64,000 bases of DNA, from assembly GCA_963678235.1 (NCBI GenBank), contig OY782766.1:3224001-3288000 (forward strand), given 5' to 3'. The DNA is from JABMQB01 sp963678235. GTDB taxonomy: Bacteria; Bacteroidota; Bacteroidia; Bacteroidales; Prolixibacteraceae. The notes under the pieces are model-generated. The model worked only from the letters and a program-made list of their open reading frames with translations, searched no databases and was not told the origin of the DNA. A program made the translations under genes and the position numbers. Positions within the stretch are counted from its first letter, which is position 1. Each line of letters starts with the position of its first letter. Shown here piece by piece: positions 1-10,243 of the stretch.

Positions 1-3000
1 ATCAATACCAACAACGGAATTATTTGTTTCGAGAAAAAGGGCGGTTCGGATGAATTGATAAAAAAGGAATTTGCCTCTCAAACCAGCAGGCTTTTTCCGT
101 ACCATAAAATACTTTGCTGTTATAACGACAGCGCGAATAGTTATTTTGGAACACAAAAGGGGAACCTCCTTGTTTTTAACCATTCAGACCAAAAATTGCA
201 TAAAATCATATTCCGAAACAACTCCTCAATTTCTACTATTAGTGGCTCCTCTGATGATTTGCTCTATTTAGGCACCAATGGAAACGGGATATTCGAATTT
301 CAACCAAAACTTCGTCAAATTGAACGTCATTTCAACCATAACAATATCAAGAAAGTATTAAAAATGTATGCCGACAAAAAAGGCATGCTGTGGGTAGAAT
401 CGACAAAAGCCGGAATTTCAAAAATCAATTTAAAATCAGGGGAATACAAACATTACCAACAAGAACTTGATGTGAATAGTGATGTTCGCCCATCAGCGCA
501 ATGCGGAATAATGGAAGATGAACAAAATACATTATGGCTAACGCTTAAAGGAGGTGGGTTTGGTTATTACAACGACAAAAACGATGAAATAGAATATTTT
601 TATAATCAGCCTGGCAACCCCAACAGTAAAATTTCAAACTTCGTTACATGCTTTTATAAAGATCCTTCGGGTGTATTATGGCTTAGTACTTATTTTAAAG
701 GCATCGAAAAAATAACCTTTCTTCAGCCTAAATTCAGGTTTACACAGCCCTTGCCCCAACAAAATTTAAGCATCGCCAACGAAGTGCGTGCCCTGCTTGA
801 AGACTCGCAGGGTTTACTCTGGATTGCCACCAAAAATCAGGAATTATGCCTTCTCGACAAGAACTATGCACTTGTAAAAAATATTAGGGCGCTGAACAAT
901 AAAAACATCGGAAGGGTGTATGCCATCATGGAAAGTTCGGATGGAACAATATACCTGGGTACAAAAGGAAACGGATTGTTCCAGTTAAGCAGGAAAGGGA
1001 GGCTTGAATTTAAGGTAAAACATTACCTTCACAATCCTGATGACCATTCATCAATCTCTGACAATAATATATACTCTCTCTTAGAAGACAGAAATGGCCG
1101 GATTTGGGTTGGAACTTATGGTGGTGGAATAAATATATTAGAGAATGAAAGTTTTATCCATACCTCTCATATCCTAAAAAAATTTCCCATTGGTTTTGGT
1201 GAAAAAGTTCGCCATATTTCTGAAGATAAGAAAGGTAATATTTGGTTGGGTACCACCGATGGGCTTGTGTTTATCCATCCTAAAAATTCAACCTCGTTAA
1301 GTTTCTCATACCATTTCTATAGCAAGGATATAGGCAACACAATTGGTTTGAAAGGAAACGATATCCTTTGGATTTATTGCGACCCGGATGGATCGATCTG
1401 GGTAGCTTCGCTTGGAGGAGGTCTTGCAAAATTAAACAACTACCCAGATGGTGAGAGTGCCCTTGATTTCACTGTAAAAGGTATTGAGGAAGGTCTGTCC
1501 AGCGATGTAATCTTCACCATAATAAGCGATTCAAACAATAATTTATGGATGTCGACTGAAAATGGGATTGCGTTTTATAATCCATCCAAAAATGTTGTGA
1601 AAAGCTTTGGACGCTACGATGGAATAGAAAATTCAGATTTCTCTGAAGGCTCCATTGCAATCCGTGCCGATAGTAGTATTTGTTTTGGCACCAATCAGGG
1701 GATATATAGCTTTTCACCAAAAACTTTTAGTTCAGAGTACAAGCTCATGGATATTGTATTTACCGAATTTCGGTTGATGGGCAAAGATGTAAATCCGGGA
1801 CCGGAATCAGCACTTAAAAAATCAATAACTGAATGTGATTATATTCAACTTAAATACAACCAAAATGTGTTTGATATTGCCTGGGCAAGCCTCGATTATA
1901 AATTACAAAATAAAATTATTTATGCTTACAAACTTGAAGGCTATGATAATAACTGGCATTATTCATCGGTACAAAACCAGGCTTCTTATAACAAGTTGCC
2001 CCCAGGAAATTACGTTTTTAAGGTAAAATTCGGAAATGCAGAATTTCAGGGACTTAAGCACGAAAAGTCAATAGCAATTGAAGTGCAACGCCCATTCTGG
2101 AAAACCATATGGGCCTACATCTTCTATGTTCTTTTTATCATTGCATTGATCGAAACTGCACGTCGTATATTAACGACAATGCTCCGCCTTCGGAACAAAG
2201 TGGTTATTGAAAAAGAAATGACGGATATTAAACTGAACTTTTTTACCAACATTTCACATGAGCTCCGAACACCATTAACATTAATACTTGGACCGGCAAA
2301 GGAGCTTAAAAGCATTGAAGAGTTGGGCGAAAAAGGGCAAACCTATGCTAAATTGATTGAAAAAAATGCAGAACGTTTGCTCCGTTTAGTAAACCAATTG
2401 CTTGATTTCCGAAAAATTCAAAGCGGGAAAATGGAGCTGGCTCTTAAAGAAGTAAACCTAGTTTCATTCACAAAAAAGATTTGTGAAAACTTTAACGATC
2501 TTGCAATTGAAAAAAATATACAATTTTCTGTTCAAACCAGTAGTGAAGGAATCTTTGCGATGATTGATGAAGAAAAAATGGATATCGTTATTTTTAATTT
2601 ACTATCGAACGCTTTTAAATTTACACCCGAAGACCGCACCATAAATGTTTACATCCGTGAATCGGAAGATCGAAAAAATGTGCTAATTGAAATAATTGAT
2701 ACTGGTGTTGGAATCACCAAAGAGAAAGAAAAATCACTTTTTAAGGTTTTTGCCAACCACGATGATTCCAGCCATAAAAAATATTCGGGAACAGGAATCG
2801 GGCTTGTACTTTCAAAAGAACTGGTTCAATTGCACGATGGCGAATTGACCTATCGAAAGTCGGAAAGTGGAGGGGCAATTTTCACTATTCAATTGAATTC
2901 CAAACTACCACTATTCCATCAGTTAGTCCATTCGGAAGAAGAAGCAGTTGAAAGAAGCTCACCAAAAAACCAACCGACGAATAAAATAATTTCAAAGGAC

Positions 3001-3780
3001 AAAGATGATGATCCTGTTAATAGTGATTCGCCTATTGTTCTAATTGTGGAAGATAATTTTGAATTGCGTAAATTCCTACACCTTCAATTAGATAAAGATT
3101 ACGTGGTTAAGGAAGCAGCGGACGGAAAGGAAGGTTTGATCAAAGCCTTAAAATATCAGCCAGATATTATTCTCTCTGATGTGATGATGCCCGAAATGGA
3201 CGGAATTGAATTATTGGACAAGATTAAAACCAATTTTGAAACGAGCCACATTCCGGTTGTCCTGTTAACAGCAAAATCGTCGGTTGCAAACAAAATTGAG
3301 GGTTTGAAATATGGTGCCGATGCTTATTTAACAAAACCATTCCATACCGAACAGCTAAAAGCAAAACTCACCAACCTTATGGACCAGCGGCTGTTACTTC
3401 GCGAAAGTTTTGCCAAACAAGGGGCACAAACCGAAAAACCGCCAATAACGGTTACCGATAAAGATGCTGTATTTTTAAACCAGGTCAGGGAAATTATTGA
3501 AGAAAACCTCACCAACGATGATTTTAAGATCATGAACTTTTACAAACGTGTCGGGATGGGCAAAAGTAAATTTTACGGTAAAATTAAAGGGCTGACTGGT
3601 CTTTCACCCATCGACTTTGTAAAAGAATACCAACTGTACAAAGCGCAGGACCTACTTCAATCGGGGCTTTATAACGTTAGTGAAACTTCCATCATATCCG
3701 GGTTTACCGATGCCGGATATTTTAGTAAATGCTATAAAGAACGTTTTGGGGTGAGCCCATCGCAGGTTCGGAAAAGATAA
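1..3780 (+). CDS. Hybrid two-component system sensor/regulator (HTCS), 5' end outside window
   Basis: One-protein two-component system that senses a ligand outside the cytoplasm and regulates transcription directly. The frame is open to base 1, so the gene begins upstream; the TTG at 55 is only an internal codon. In order I see many two-component-regulator propeller repeats (WIATKN, IWVGTYGGG, IWLGTTDG), a Y_Y_Y domain near 1850-2080, one membrane helix near 2105-2160, a HisKA domain with the acceptor His codon at 2257 (SHELRTP), a HATPase with DTGVGI and SGTGIGL boxes, a receiver domain with acceptor Asp codon at 3178 (SDVMMP), and a C-terminal AraC-type HTH from about 3520. All catalytic residues are present. 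Such proteins usually control a nearby uptake or polysaccharide locus, but none is visible here, so the target is unknown. The family call is very secure. Confidence 0.96.
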   Translation: MNTNNGIICFEKKGGSDELIKKEFASQTSRLFPYHKILCCYNDSANSYFGTQKGNLLVFNHSDQKLHKIIFRNNSSISTISGSSDDLLYLGTNGNGIFEFQPKLRQIERHFNHNNIKKVLKMYADKKGMLWVESTKAGISKINLKSGEYKHYQQELDVNSDVRPSAQCGIMEDEQNTLWLTLKGGGFGYYNDKNDEIEYFYNQPGNPNSKISNFVTCFYKDPSGVLWLSTYFKGIEKITFLQPKFRFTQPLPQQNLSIANEVRALLEDSQGLLWIATKNQELCLLDKNYALVKNIRALNNKNIGRVYAIMESSDGTIYLGTKGNGLFQLSRKGRLEFKVKHYLHNPDDHSSISDNNIYSLLEDRNGRIWVGTYGGGINILENESFIHTSHILKKFPIGFGEKVRHISEDKKGNIWLGTTDGLVFIHPKNSTSLSFSYHFYSKDIGNTIGLKGNDILWIYCDPDGSIWVASLGGGLAKLNNYPDGESALDFTVKGIEEGLSSDVIFTIISDSNNNLWMSTENGIAFYNPSKNVVKSFGRYDGIENSDFSEGSIAIRADSSICFGTNQGIYSFSPKTFSSEYKLMDIVFTEFRLMGKDVNPGPESALKKSITECDYIQLKYNQNVFDIAWASLDYKLQNKIIYAYKLEGYDNNWHYSSVQNQASYNKLPPGNYVFKVKFGNAEFQGLKHEKSIAIEVQRPFWKTIWAYIFYVLFIIALIETARRILTTMLRLRNKVVIEKEMTDIKLNFFTNISHELRTPLTLILGPAKELKSIEELGEKGQTYAKLIEKNAERLLRLVNQLLDFRKIQSGKMELALKEVNLVSFTKKICENFNDLAIEKNIQFSVQTSSEGIFAMIDEEKMDIVIFNLLSNAFKFTPEDRTINVYIRESEDRKNVLIEIIDTGVGITKEKEKSLFKVFANHDDSSHKKYSGTGIGLVLSKELVQLHDGELTYRKSESGGAIFTIQLNSKLPLFHQLVHSEEEAVERSSPKNQPTNKIISKDKDDDPVNSDSPIVLIVEDNFELRKFLHLQLDKDYVVKEAADGKEGLIKALKYQPDIILSDVMMPEMDGIELLDKIKTNFETSHIPVVLLTAKSSVANKIEGLKYGADAYLTKPFHTEQLKAKLTNLMDQRLLLRESFAKQGAQTEKPPITVTDKDAVFLNQVREIIEENLTNDDFKIMNFYKRVGMGKSKFYGKIKGLTGLSPIDFVKEYQLYKAQDLLQSGLYNVSETSIISGFTDAGYFSKCYKERFGVSPSQVRKR

Positions 3781-3890
3781 GAAATAATTCTTTCTTTAAT
3801 AAAAGGAATAGATACAGGTTTCAATTCATATTTTTTTAACTTTATAACGTTGTTTTTATTTAAGACAATAAAATATTTTTTAGGTTCAAC

Positions 3891-6800
3891 ATGAAAAAAT
3901 GTAATTGGTTGATCACTCTTTTTATCCTCCAAAGCATTTTTAGTGTCGTTAGTGGACAAACTCCATCAACAAAATTACTTTTTAATTATCTGACAATAGA
4001 AGAAGGTTTACCTAATAACAAGGTAAATTCTATTGCCAGGGATGATCTTGGCTTTATTTGGATTGCGACAAATGATGGCATGTCCCGTTTTGATGGGCTG
4101 GAAGTCAAATCGTATGGTCTAACTGATTATTCATTGTCAGACAACCAAGTAAGAACCAGCCTTGTCAATCAGGTTTTAATTGTTAATGGTGAAATTATTA
4201 TTGGAGCTTATACGCTATTCTATTATAATAAAACTACCGACAAATTTGAAAAATATCCCTTTCGCAACAAAACAGTTCCCCTAAAACGAATCCGCACTAT
4301 AGAGCAAGATTCAAAAAACAGGATTTGGATTGGTGATGGAAGTGGTCTTTATTCCATTGATCCGAAAGACAAAGACTCATTAATTGCGTACCCTTTTTCT
4401 GACAAAGAAAAAATAGATATCAACTCAATTTTGTCATTGGGTGATTCTTTATTAATTGGAACGAGAAACAAAGGAATGTTTGTTTTTGACGTTAATAATC
4501 AAAGCTATAGCCCTTTTTTGCCTTTTTATACCAAGGAAAGTAAAAACATAGCTTTATGCCTTTTCAAAGAAGAAGAAACAATTTGGATAGGCACAGAAAA
4601 TAACGGTATATTTAAAGTTAATCTTAATGACTTAAGCATTGATCATATTTATCTTGATCCCGACAATATATATAGCAAAAGAATAAGAGATTTCGTAAAA
4701 GACGATATCGGTAACCTATGGATTGGGAGCAGAGGTGGATTATATATAAAATATGCCATTACAAACGAAATTCAGTTATGCGCAACTATTGATCATCCAT
4801 ATTCCAAATTATCAAGCAATTCGATATACGACATCTTGATTGATTCAAATCAGAACATCTGGCTGGGCACATTTTCGGGGGGTGTAAACTATGCCAATTT
4901 AAAACGGAAACCATTTTCTTTTTATAATGCTAAAACGAAAAGTCCTAAATCTTTAAGCGATAAGGTTGTAACTTGTTTTTGTGAAAGCGACAATGGCGAC
5001 ATTTATATTGGAACCGATGGAGGTGGAATCAATTTATTTGATCGAAAAAAAGAAGAATTTACCTATTATGTTCAAGATTCAAATAATCCAAATTCTCTGG
5101 TTAGTAATGATATAAACGCCATTGTTAGGGAAAATTCCGGGAATATGTGGATTGGTACTAATTTAGGACTAAGTTATTACAAAGTAGAGAATAATAGATT
5201 TCAGAAGTTCTTACACAATCCGGATGATTCAAATTCAATTAACAACAATAAGGTGAACTGCCTGGCTATTGATAAAGATCAAAATCTTTGGATTGGGACA
5301 ACAACTGGAATTGACTATTTAAAGTTTGGCGAATATAATTTTAAACATATTTTTAAAGGCAAGATTACCTTCTTTTATCAGAATAAAGAGGGGAAGCTTT
5401 GGGCAGGAACCTATGGCGATGGGATTTATTTGTTTAATTCTATAACAAATACCTTCGAGAGGTATTTTGAAAGCTTTATTAACTCATCCGTTCGAACCAT
5501 GCTTATTGATTCTGAAAATAATCTGTGGGCTGGAGGAAATAAAGGAATCGTATATGTGAATACATCGGATAGCACCAGACATTATTATACAACCTTAAAC
5601 GGGCTCCCTACCAATCTAATTATGGGGATTTTGGAAGATGAACATAAAAATATTTGGGTGAGTACTTCTGCAGGATTGATAAAAAGTGAGGATGCTGTTT
5701 TGTTTCCTGATAGTTTAAACTTTAGAAAATTTACGCTTACCGATGGTATTCAAAGCGATCAATTTTACCAGTACGCTTATATGAAAAGTTCTACCAATGA
5801 AATGTTTTTTGGTGGTATTAACGGATTTAATGTATTTAATCCTGAGTTAATTCAAGAAAATAACGTATTTCCAAAATTAGCTTTTACAGGGCTAAAAATA
5901 TTTAACAAAATTGTTCAAGTAGGACAAGAAATAGAAGGCAAAGTAGTTCTTTCAAAACCTCTGGCTGAAACACAAAATATTAACCTTACCTACAAACACA
6001 ATGTCATTACCTTTGACTTTATTGCCCTTCATTATTCAAATCCAAAACAAAATAAATACCGTTATAAACTAATGCCCCTTGAGAAAGAATGGAATTATAC
6101 TACGGCAGATAGATCAGATGCAACTTATACAAACCTGAATGGAGGTAACTATACTTTTATGGTTGAAGCCGCAAACAGCGACGGATTATGGAGTAAAGAT
6201 CAGCTCATGCTTTCGGTTAAAGTATCGCCACCATTTTGGAAAACTATATGGTTTATTTCTCTGGAAATTATATTTTTAATCGTAATAATTGTAAGCTATT
6301 ATTTATATCGTATAGCCTTATTAAAAAAATACAGCAAAGCATTAGAGAAAGAAGTTTCCGATAGAACGCAAGAATTGCAAGCACAAAAAGAAGCATTAAT
6401 TGAGGTTAATCTGATGAAGGATAAATTGTTTTCTATTATCGCCCATGACCTTAAAAGCCCTTTTCAAGGATTACTGGGATTTACAGATATCTTAGAATCA
6501 GAATTTTATAAAACAGATGATATAAAGAAATTTTCCTATGTCAAATATATTTCTCAATCTGCAAATAATATATTTAATCTTTTAACCAACTTGTTAACGT
6601 GGTCACGGGCGCAAACTTCCAAAGTTTCATTTATCCAAAACAAACTTGATCTTCACAAAATTATTGCGCAAAACATCATGCTCCTGCACAATAACTACGA
6701 GAAAAAAAGTATAAATCTTAATAATCGTGTGAAGAATAATGTGATCGTTTGGGCAGATAAAGATATGCTTGAAACAATCCTTCGCAACATTCTTTCAAAT

Positions 6801-7106
6801 GCTATTAAATTTACCCCTATTAACGGGGAGATTTTTATAGATTCAATTGATATAGGTTCTATGATCCAAGTTTCAATTAAAGACACTGGGATTGGCATAC
6901 CAAAAGAAGATATTAATAATTTATTTGCCCTTGACAAGTCAGTATCAAGATCAGGGACTATAGGTGAATCAGGCACCGGACTTGGTTTGCTGATTTGCAA
7001 AGATTTTGTAGAGAAAAATGGAGGAAAGATATGGGTAAAAAGTGAATCAAAGAAGGGAAGTACTTTTTATTTCACGTTGTTAAAACCTGATAATAAATCA
7101 AGCTGA
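3891..7106 (+). CDS. Periplasmic-propeller sensor histidine kinase without receiver domain
   Basis: Membrane sensor kinase of 1071 residues. It has an N-terminal signal peptide ending near VVSGQ, about a dozen two-component-regulator propeller repeats (FIWIATNDG, RIWIGDGSG, NIWLGTFSGG), a Y_Y_Y domain near residues 700-780, a membrane helix near 785-810, a short coiled coil (SDRTQELQAQKE), a HisKA domain with H852 (IIAHDLKSPF) and a HATPase with NAIKFTP, DTGIGIP and SGTGLGL boxes. It ends right after the ATPase, so unlike the gene before it there is no receiver or AraC domain, and no separate response regulator lies nearby. It must phosphorelay to a regulator encoded elsewhere, or to the neighbouring hybrid's receiver (speculative). 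The start is ATG 110 bases after the previous gene. Family assignment is secure; the ligand is unknown. Confidence 0.95.
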   Translation: MKKCNWLITLFILQSIFSVVSGQTPSTKLLFNYLTIEEGLPNNKVNSIARDDLGFIWIATNDGMSRFDGLEVKSYGLTDYSLSDNQVRTSLVNQVLIVNGEIIIGAYTLFYYNKTTDKFEKYPFRNKTVPLKRIRTIEQDSKNRIWIGDGSGLYSIDPKDKDSLIAYPFSDKEKIDINSILSLGDSLLIGTRNKGMFVFDVNNQSYSPFLPFYTKESKNIALCLFKEEETIWIGTENNGIFKVNLNDLSIDHIYLDPDNIYSKRIRDFVKDDIGNLWIGSRGGLYIKYAITNEIQLCATIDHPYSKLSSNSIYDILIDSNQNIWLGTFSGGVNYANLKRKPFSFYNAKTKSPKSLSDKVVTCFCESDNGDIYIGTDGGGINLFDRKKEEFTYYVQDSNNPNSLVSNDINAIVRENSGNMWIGTNLGLSYYKVENNRFQKFLHNPDDSNSINNNKVNCLAIDKDQNLWIGTTTGIDYLKFGEYNFKHIFKGKITFFYQNKEGKLWAGTYGDGIYLFNSITNTFERYFESFINSSVRTMLIDSENNLWAGGNKGIVYVNTSDSTRHYYTTLNGLPTNLIMGILEDEHKNIWVSTSAGLIKSEDAVLFPDSLNFRKFTLTDGIQSDQFYQYAYMKSSTNEMFFGGINGFNVFNPELIQENNVFPKLAFTGLKIFNKIVQVGQEIEGKVVLSKPLAETQNINLTYKHNVITFDFIALHYSNPKQNKYRYKLMPLEKEWNYTTADRSDATYTNLNGGNYTFMVEAANSDGLWSKDQLMLSVKVSPPFWKTIWFISLEIIFLIVIIVSYYLYRIALLKKYSKALEKEVSDRTQELQAQKEALIEVNLMKDKLFSIIAHDLKSPFQGLLGFTDILESEFYKTDDIKKFSYVKYISQSANNIFNLLTNLLTWSRAQTSKVSFIQNKLDLHKIIAQNIMLLHNNYEKKSINLNNRVKNNVIVWADKDMLETILRNILSNAIKFTPINGEIFIDSIDIGSMIQVSIKDTGIGIPKEDINNLFALDKSVSRSGTIGESGTGLGLLICKDFVEKNGGKIWVKSESKKGSTFYFTLLKPDNKSS

Positions 7107-7143
7107 CATATTATTTGTTATCCTTAAATAAAGTACTTTAATA

Positions 7144-7785
7144 ATGAATGAATTTGAACTGTTTGGAATTCCATTGGTCGAATTGATCGGATATCTTGCA
7201 TCCGTTCTTGTCCTTGTTTCCCTGAGTTTATCATCCATCGTCTGTTTAAGGATTGTTAACCTGCTGGGCTCAATAGTATTTTCGGCATATGGCTTTCTTA
7301 TTGGCTCGTTGCCTGTGGGAATAATGAATTTTATAATTGTTTTAACGAATATATTTTACCTGAGAAAGCTTTATGCACGTAATGAAAAATTCGAGGTTAT
7401 TGAGGCACAAAGCGATCAGGAATATGTGCAGAAATTTCTTCGCCATCATCAAAAAGATATCCAAAAATATTTTCCAGAATTCAATGCTGAAGCAACCAAT
7501 GAGTTATTGGTTTTTATGATTATGAGGGACATGAACCTGGCAGGTCTTTTTATCGCCGAAAAAAAAGGCGATTTGCTCGAAGTTGAATTGGATTATGTTA
7601 CACCGCCCTATCGGGATTATAAAAGCGGGGTGTTTTTATTCGAACATTTTAGGAAAACCCTTAAAGCAACAAAGTATAAAACCATATCGGCAAAATCTGC
7701 CATGCCTCAGCAAATAAAATATCTTAAGAAGATGGGATTTATACAAGACTCAACGACTAAAGACAGGTATGTTCTTACTCTTTAA
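7144..7785 (+). CDS. YgjV-family inner membrane protein with C-terminal GNAT-like domain
   Basis: Protein of 213 residues in two parts. Residues 1-80 hold three hydrophobic helices resembling the YgjV-type inner membrane family (LIGYLASVLVLVSLS, then a small-residue-rich helix, then VGIMNFIIVLTNIFYLRKLY). Residues 90-213 look like a cytosolic GNAT acetyltransferase fold: alternating strands, a PPYRDYKSGVFLFE segment where acetyl-CoA would bind, and a tail (YLKKMGFIQD) like the last GNAT strand. The acetyl-CoA P-loop (Q/RxxGxG/A) is not clearly present, so activity is uncertain. The gene starts 37 bases after the kinase gene on the same strand and may be cotranscribed with it. The substrate is unknown. 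The YgjV part is likely; the GNAT part is inferred from pattern only. Confidence 0.72.
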   Translation: MNEFELFGIPLVELIGYLASVLVLVSLSLSSIVCLRIVNLLGSIVFSAYGFLIGSLPVGIMNFIIVLTNIFYLRKLYARNEKFEVIEAQSDQEYVQKFLRHHQKDIQKYFPEFNAEATNELLVFMIMRDMNLAGLFIAEKKGDLLEVELDYVTPPYRDYKSGVFLFEHFRKTLKATKYKTISAKSAMPQQIKYLKKMGFIQDSTTKDRYVLTL

Positions 7786-7800
7786 AGTACCTCAATTAGA

Positions 7801-8937
7801 TCATGACAACCTAGTCTTGAAATCAACGTACTTGAATTTTCGCACAACTTTCAGTTGGTCGTTTTCAGTCCAAATTGCAATATCGGGATGGTTCACTCCA
7901 TTAAACATGGTTGTTTTGACCATGGTATAATGAATCATATCTTTAAAAACAACCTGATCGCCAATTTTCAATTCCTTGCCAAAATCATAAGTTTCCATAA
8001 AGTCGCCTGCCAGGCAACTTACCCCGCCTAGCCGATAGTTAAATATGCTATCTTGATCAGGGTCTTTTGCCCCAACAATTTTCGGACGGTAAGGCATTTC
8101 CAAAGTATCGGGCATGTGGGCAGTAAACGAAACATCTAAAATGGCGGTTTTTACGCCTTTATGTTCCACAATATCCATAACTTTTGAAACCAGCACACCC
8201 GTATCCCATGCAATTGCACTTCCGGGCTCAAGGATCACTTTCACATTGTATTTTTCTTTAAAACGCTTTAGCAAACCAATTAGGTGGTTATGGTCGTAAC
8301 CTTCACGGGTCATTAAATGGCCACCACCCATGTTAACCCATTTTACTTTATGAAGATGCTTCCCGTATTTTTCTTCGAGGTTTTTCAGTACATTTTCAAG
8401 GCTATACGAATCAGATTCGCAAAGCACATGAAAATGGATGCCTTCAATTCCCTCGGGCAATTCATCCGGGAATTCATTGCTTCCGACTCCCAGCCTTGAA
8501 CCCGGCGCACTTGGGTTATAAAGGTCGGTTTCAACATCCGAATATTCCGGGTTCACACGGATGCCGCAAGAAACAGGATGTTCAACCTCTTGAGTTAGTG
8601 GGTAGAACTTATGAAATTGTATCAGTGAATTGAATACAATATGGCTTGAATAATTCAGGAGCTCACCGATTTCATTTTCAAAATAAACAGGGGAATAAAC
8701 ATGCGCCAGGCTTTTCATTTCTTCGAAACACAACCTGGCTTCATATAAAGAGCTGGCCGTTGCCCCGCTTAAATATTCCCTAACCATTGGGAAAGCACTC
8801 CACATGGCAAAACCTTTAAAAGCAAGAATGATCTCAATCCCGGCTTTTTGTTGAACTTCACTCAACAATTCAAGGTTTTTTCTGAGGAGTTTCTCATCCA
8901 AAACAAAAGCAGGTGAATCAATTTTTGAATAGTCCAC
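7801..8937 (-). CDS. nspC: Carboxynorspermidine/carboxyspermidine decarboxylase
   Basis: PLP-dependent decarboxylase of 378 residues that removes CO2 from carboxyspermidine (or carboxynorspermidine) as the last step of the S-adenosylmethionine-independent spermidine pathway. It belongs to the alanine-racemase-fold decarboxylases. The PLP lysine is expected at K41 in LAFKGFAMW, followed by the family signature GATASSLYEA; HFHVLCES, NMGGGH and EPGSA are further PLP/substrate motifs. The start codon is GTG at 8935-8937; it overlaps the TAG stop of the upstream dehydrogenase by one base (TAGTG), which implies translational coupling. The partner enzyme and the divergent putrescine-forming genes support the assignment. 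Whether the true product is spermidine or norspermidine cannot be read from sequence; spermidine is more usual in this phylum. Confidence 0.95.
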   Translation of the reverse strand: MDYSKIDSPAFVLDEKLLRKNLELLSEVQQKAGIEIILAFKGFAMWSAFPMVREYLSGATASSLYEARLCFEEMKSLAHVYSPVYFENEIGELLNYSSHIVFNSLIQFHKFYPLTQEVEHPVSCGIRVNPEYSDVETDLYNPSAPGSRLGVGSNEFPDELPEGIEGIHFHVLCESDSYSLENVLKNLEEKYGKHLHKVKWVNMGGGHLMTREGYDHNHLIGLLKRFKEKYNVKVILEPGSAIAWDTGVLVSKVMDIVEHKGVKTAILDVSFTAHMPDTLEMPYRPKIVGAKDPDQDSIFNYRLGGVSCLAGDFMETYDFGKELKIGDQVVFKDMIHYTMVKTTMFNGVNHPDIAIWTENDQLKVVRKFKYVDFKTRLS

Positions 8938-10133
8938 TAGTCAACTTCAAGGTCCGTATTCAACACTTCGTTCCAGGGGAGGCCAAATTCACCGATTCTT
9001 TCCATAAATGGATCCGGGTCAAATTCTTCTACGTTAAAAACACCTTTCCCTGACCATTTCCCGGTGAGCACCATCATTGCACCCAACATTGCCGGAACCC
9101 CTGTGGTATAAGAAACACCCTGCGTTCCAGTTTCATCAAATGCCACCTGATGGCTGCAATTGTTCCAAATGTAATAGGTCTTCTCTTTCCCGTCTTTCAG
9201 CCCTTTAATCCTGCATCCAATGGAAGTTTCACCGGTATAATTTTCGCCGAGATCACCAGGATTTGGCAATACTTCTTTTAAAAATTCCAATGGGATAATA
9301 TCGACACCTTTATATTTCACCGGATCAATTCTTGACATGCCAATGTTCTGGATTACCCGCAAGTGGGTAAGGTATTCATCGCCAAAAGTCATCCAGAAGC
9401 GGGCCTGTTTTATGCTTGGGAAGTTTTTTACCAACGATTCCAATTCTTCGTGATAAAGCACGTATGAATTTCGTGCGCCAATGCCCGGATAAGTCAATGC
9501 TTTTTTAATTTCGAATGGCTCCGTTTCCACCCATTTGCCATCTTTCCAATACCTTCCCTTTTGGGTAATTTCACGGATATTTATTTCCGGGTTAAAATTT
9601 GTTGCAAATGCTTTCCCATGGTCTCCACCGTTACAGTCAACAATATCCAGGTAATGGATTTCATCAAACTGATGCTTTGCTGCGTGTGCTGTATATATAC
9701 TCGTTACGCCCGGGTCAAACCCGCAGCCTAAAACCGCCATAATCCCCTTTTCTTTAAACCTGTCGTGGTAAGCCCATTGCCAGCTATATTCAAATTTCGC
9801 CTCGTCCTTGGGTTCATAGTTAGCCGTGTCAAGGTAGTTTACCCCGGTTTCAAGACAAGCATCCATTATTGGCAGGTCTTGATAAGGCAGCGCAACATTT
9901 ATAACCAATTCGGGCTTAAAATCATTGATTAACGCAACAAGTTCAGGAACGTTATCGGCATCAATTTTTGCAGTTTTTATTCGCCCCTTGCCAACTTCTT
10001 TGGCTATTACATCACATTTCGAAAGGGTTCTGCTGGCCAATAATATTTCAGAAAACACATCCGGATTATCGGCACATTTGCTTGCCACAACACGACCTAC
10101 CCCTCCGGCTCCAATAATTAATACCTTACTCAT
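8937..10133 (-). CDS. Carboxynorspermidine/carboxyspermidine dehydrogenase (saccharopine dehydrogenase family)
   Basis: NADPH-dependent enzyme of 398 residues that reductively condenses aspartate semialdehyde with putrescine (or diaminopropane) to form carboxyspermidine (carboxynorspermidine). The N-terminus has a Rossmann nucleotide-binding loop, GAGGVGRVV, at residues 8-16. The saccharopine-dehydrogenase pattern continues with NVALPYQDLPIMDACL, GVNYLDTANYE and GCGFDPGVTS. Length is normal for the family. It is the first gene of a two-gene operon; its stop overlaps the GTG start of the decarboxylase. A lysine-pathway saccharopine reductase is the alternative, but the partner decarboxylase makes the polyamine role much more likely. 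Confidence 0.94.
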   Translation of the reverse strand: MSKVLIIGAGGVGRVVASKCADNPDVFSEILLASRTLSKCDVIAKEVGKGRIKTAKIDADNVPELVALINDFKPELVINVALPYQDLPIMDACLETGVNYLDTANYEPKDEAKFEYSWQWAYHDRFKEKGIMAVLGCGFDPGVTSIYTAHAAKHQFDEIHYLDIVDCNGGDHGKAFATNFNPEINIREITQKGRYWKDGKWVETEPFEIKKALTYPGIGARNSYVLYHEELESLVKNFPSIKQARFWMTFGDEYLTHLRVIQNIGMSRIDPVKYKGVDIIPLEFLKEVLPNPGDLGENYTGETSIGCRIKGLKDGKEKTYYIWNNCSHQVAFDETGTQGVSYTTGVPAMLGAMMVLTGKWSGKGVFNVEEFDPDPFMERIGEFGLPWNEVLNTDLEVD

Positions 10134-10243
10134 TACGTTAAATTTGAAATTATCTAATAGTCGTTTAATTTTTGTCTTGCAAAAGTGGTTTTTCTTAAAA
10201 AATACCTACTTTCAGATAACAAAGCAAATTAAGCATTTTTTTC

